This document shows, in pieces, positions 61,741-64,000 of a stretch of DNA of 64,000 nt (its first letter is position 1; each line of letters opens with the position of its first letter). A model generated the notes under the pieces. That model was not told the DNA's origin. It did no database searches and saw only the letters and a program-made list of their open reading frames with translations. Made by a program: the position numbers and the translations under genes. The DNA is from Margaritifera margaritifera. Taxonomy: Eukaryota; Mollusca; Bivalvia; Unionida; Margaritiferidae. Location of the stretch: the NCBI GenBank assembly GCA_029931535.1, contig JAQPZY010001060.1:248001-312000 (forward strand). The letters run 5' to 3'.

Positions 61741-62331
61741 AGAGAATTGGGATTTATTACTACCTATGATGACTTTGTTCAATTGACACGAAGAAAAAAC
61801 AATCGAGCATGAAACACATAGCATAAGTAGAGATTTGAGCGGCAATCGAAACATGATAAAGCACAAAACAGAGAATATAGACTTTATAACACTGATGGCA
61901 CATTAAATCAGATGAAGTTTAATGAAAAATCTTAAAATATATTTGCACACCTTCCATTGCAATTTTTCACATCAACGCTTGTCCTATCCACAATTATAAA
62001 TGATATGTACTACATTGATTCTGTCGTTTTCATCGTTATGTAATATTGAAAACGGCAGTACGTATATATTAATTGCATTTGCACATAAATGCTACTCGTG
62101 AGAAAAGTACTTTTTTAATATCAAGTGGTGATATTATCATGTAAGTTAGGTTCTAGTATTTGATATTCACGACATAAGATATGATGTTTGAAGATAGCTT
62201 AAATTTTTAATTCATTTTTCAAATTACACATTTTTGCAAATTGTTACTTGAATCTTGAAAAATGATTGAACTTGCTATAAACAAGAGTGCTATTTCATTA
62301 TAAGCTTTAATAACTAAATTTGTTTGTATTT
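61741..62331. other. Intergenic DNA, no gene recognised
   Basis: Nothing recognised. Confidence 0.5.
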
Positions 62332-63028
62332 TTCGACCCCTTGATATTTTAAATCCGTTTTTATGTTTCGACCTCTTGATATGTTAAATCCGTTTTTATT
62401 TTCGACCTCCTGAGATGTTAAATCCGTTTTTATTTTCGACCTCTTGATATGTTAAATCTGTTTTTTTTTTTGTTTTTTTTTCTTTCTTTCTTTTTTTTCG
62501 ACCTCTTGATACGTTAAATCCGTTATGTTTCGACCACTTGAGATGTTAAATCCGTTTTTATTTTCGACCTCTTGAGATGTTAAATCTGGTTTTTTTTCCT
62601 TGTGTTTTTTTCTTCAACCTCTTGATATGTTAAATCCGTTTTTTTTCCTTGTGTTTTTTTTCAACCTCTTGATATGTTAAATCCGTTTTTATTTTCGACC
62701 TCTTGATATGTTAAATCCGTTTTTATTTTCGACCTCTTGATATGTTAAATCCGTTTTTATTTTCGACCTCTTGATATGTTAAAGCTGTTTTTATTTTCGA
62801 CCTCTTGAGATGTTAAATGTTTTTCTTTCCTTGTGTTTTTTTTTTCAACCTCTTGATATGTTAAATCCGTTTTCTTTTTCCTTGTGTTTTTTTTTTCTTC
62901 AACCTCTTGATATGTTAAATCCGTTTTTTTCTCCAACCTCTTGAAATGTTAAATCCGTTTTTATTTTCGACCTCTTGATATGTTAAATCCGTTTTTATTT
63001 TCGACCTCTTGATATGTTAAATCCGTTT
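62332..63028. repeat. Minisatellite, 34-bp unit, about 18 copies
   Basis: The core CGACCTCTTGATATGTTAAA followed by TCCGTTTTTATTTT repeats with a basic 34-bp period. Several units carry a longer T-rich insert with CCTTGTGTTTTTT in place of TATTTT, giving a higher-order mix of two unit types. Copies vary mainly at GATATG/GAGATG. Confidence 0.95.
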
Positions 63029-64000
63029 CTCCTGGTAAAGTTTAAGTACTTTAAGTATCAACTAAAATTCTAAACATGCATGTAAATAAAATGTAACTTT
63101 TATCCTGAATAATTGTAGTGGTAGATTTTTGAAAGAGTTTAGTATTATTTTAATTTACGGTTTATCCATTCGACAAATTAAACCATATTTTAAAAAATAC
63201 TATAGTGAAAATATACAGAAGAAAACAACTTAATAATGTTGTCAAAGATTGTATCTCTAAATAAAAAAAAATAAAAAACAACAATTCAAATGTAATTTGT
63301 GTGGTCCTTTTTGAATTATTCAGATTTATGTTCTATCTCTGATCAAGGAAAATATAACACCATTTTTAATTGTACATAAGGGTTACATTTGGGTATATTT
63401 ATGTTTCCTGAAGCAAAATGTTTTTTCCACAGATGGTAAATTTATCGGATAACCATCTCCTGGGATATACAAGAGATCGGAAACATACTGGAATAAAAGA
63501 GTTATGACTCTTAAAGGAGTTTAAGAAAGTAAAATCGATGATATAAATTCAAGTGACAGCAAAGGAAATTCCTCGTGAAGGCAGGTTTGGAATTCATCAT
63601 TTATTGGCCACACTAGAGTTGATGCGAATGCTGTCATTTAAGTATGTTCTTTCATAGTGATAATCCATTAAGAAGAGAAATCAATAGTAGAGACTTTGGA
63701 TAATAAGGAAATAACAAATAGAAATTGTGAATTTCCCGGAAATATTACAAAAGGAGAAGAAACCACGGTTGAACAGAAATCAGTATGTTAATTTAAGTAA
63801 TACCTATCTATGAAGTATATTTTCATTAGCTTTCTTTTCAGCAACTTCAAGTTAGAAACATTCCAGCAATATTCAAAATTAAAGATACAATTTTCCTAAA
63901 GGCCAGTGTTGAATTCATTTCATGAAACTTAGAATTCAAAAAAAAACACTACGTTCAGCTAACAGAAAAAATGCTATGGGGTATTGGAAAGTCCTGAGAT
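63029..64000. other. Intergenic DNA, no gene recognised
   Basis: A+T-rich sequence to the window end with no recognised feature. Confidence 0.55.

Overview
The window reads as nuclear DNA from an invertebrate animal, most likely a mollusc. It is strongly A+T-rich by eye, has about eleven long (TA)n arrays plus many minisatellites, shows no bacterial gene packing, and I recognise no intact host gene. Almost everything that can be identified is a transposable element or its remains. The mollusc assignment is inference. It rests on the mix of element types (Polinton, Penelope-like, Jockey-like and L1/Tx1-like LINEs, a Gmr1-like Ty3/Gypsy element, a GTF2IRD2-like hAT) and on a diverged repeat carrying the motif GGGGCCATAACTCCTGTAA, which I associate with molluscan intergenic DNA.

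Layout. 0-6.2 kb: intergenic, with a 41-bp minisatellite near 4.9 kb. 6.27-8.61 kb: a complete hAT transposon on the minus strand, with terminal inverted repeats, an 8-bp target duplication (one mismatch) and a transposase broken by only two stops and one frameshift. 12.86-13.05 kb: a foldback element. 13.6-15.0 kb: decayed Polinton-type DNA polymerase B. 15.2-15.9 kb: the C-terminal end of an L1/Tx1-like LINE. 18.35-18.84 kb: a second Polinton-type polymerase piece (N-terminal region). 21.4-31.3 kb: tRNA-like SINE remnants, a ~75-bp degenerate satellite and TA arrays. 31.9-36.1 kb: a decayed Polinton with integrase, a membrane-protein frame and a possible capsid gene. 36.5-37.0 kb: the GGGGCCATAACTCC repeat. 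37.9-38.9 kb: a mariner transposase relic, minus strand.

39.2-48.2 kb: a Jockey-like LINE apparently in two pieces. Most of ORF1 lies at 39.2-40.0 kb; the end of ORF1 plus ORF2 (endonuclease, reverse transcriptase, RNase H) lies at 44.7-48.2 kb. About 4.8 kb lies between, including a ~1-kb tandem duplication with microsatellites at matching positions. 50.6-51.9 kb: a Penelope-like element with a GIY-YIG remnant. 51.9-55.25 kb: a Ty3/Gypsy element with two LTRs whose integrase lies upstream of reverse transcriptase and RNase H, the order of the Gmr1 group. 55.8-56.6 kb: a 37-bp minisatellite and a duplicated segment in which a TA array has expanded. 61.4-61.7 kb: a second foldback element. 62.3-63.0 kb: a 34-bp minisatellite.

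No pathway or operon is present. Elements lie nested or side by side, and nearly all are inactivated. The most notable items are the integrase-first Gypsy element, the young-looking hAT copy, the scattered Polinton fossils, the split LINE and the two foldback elements.
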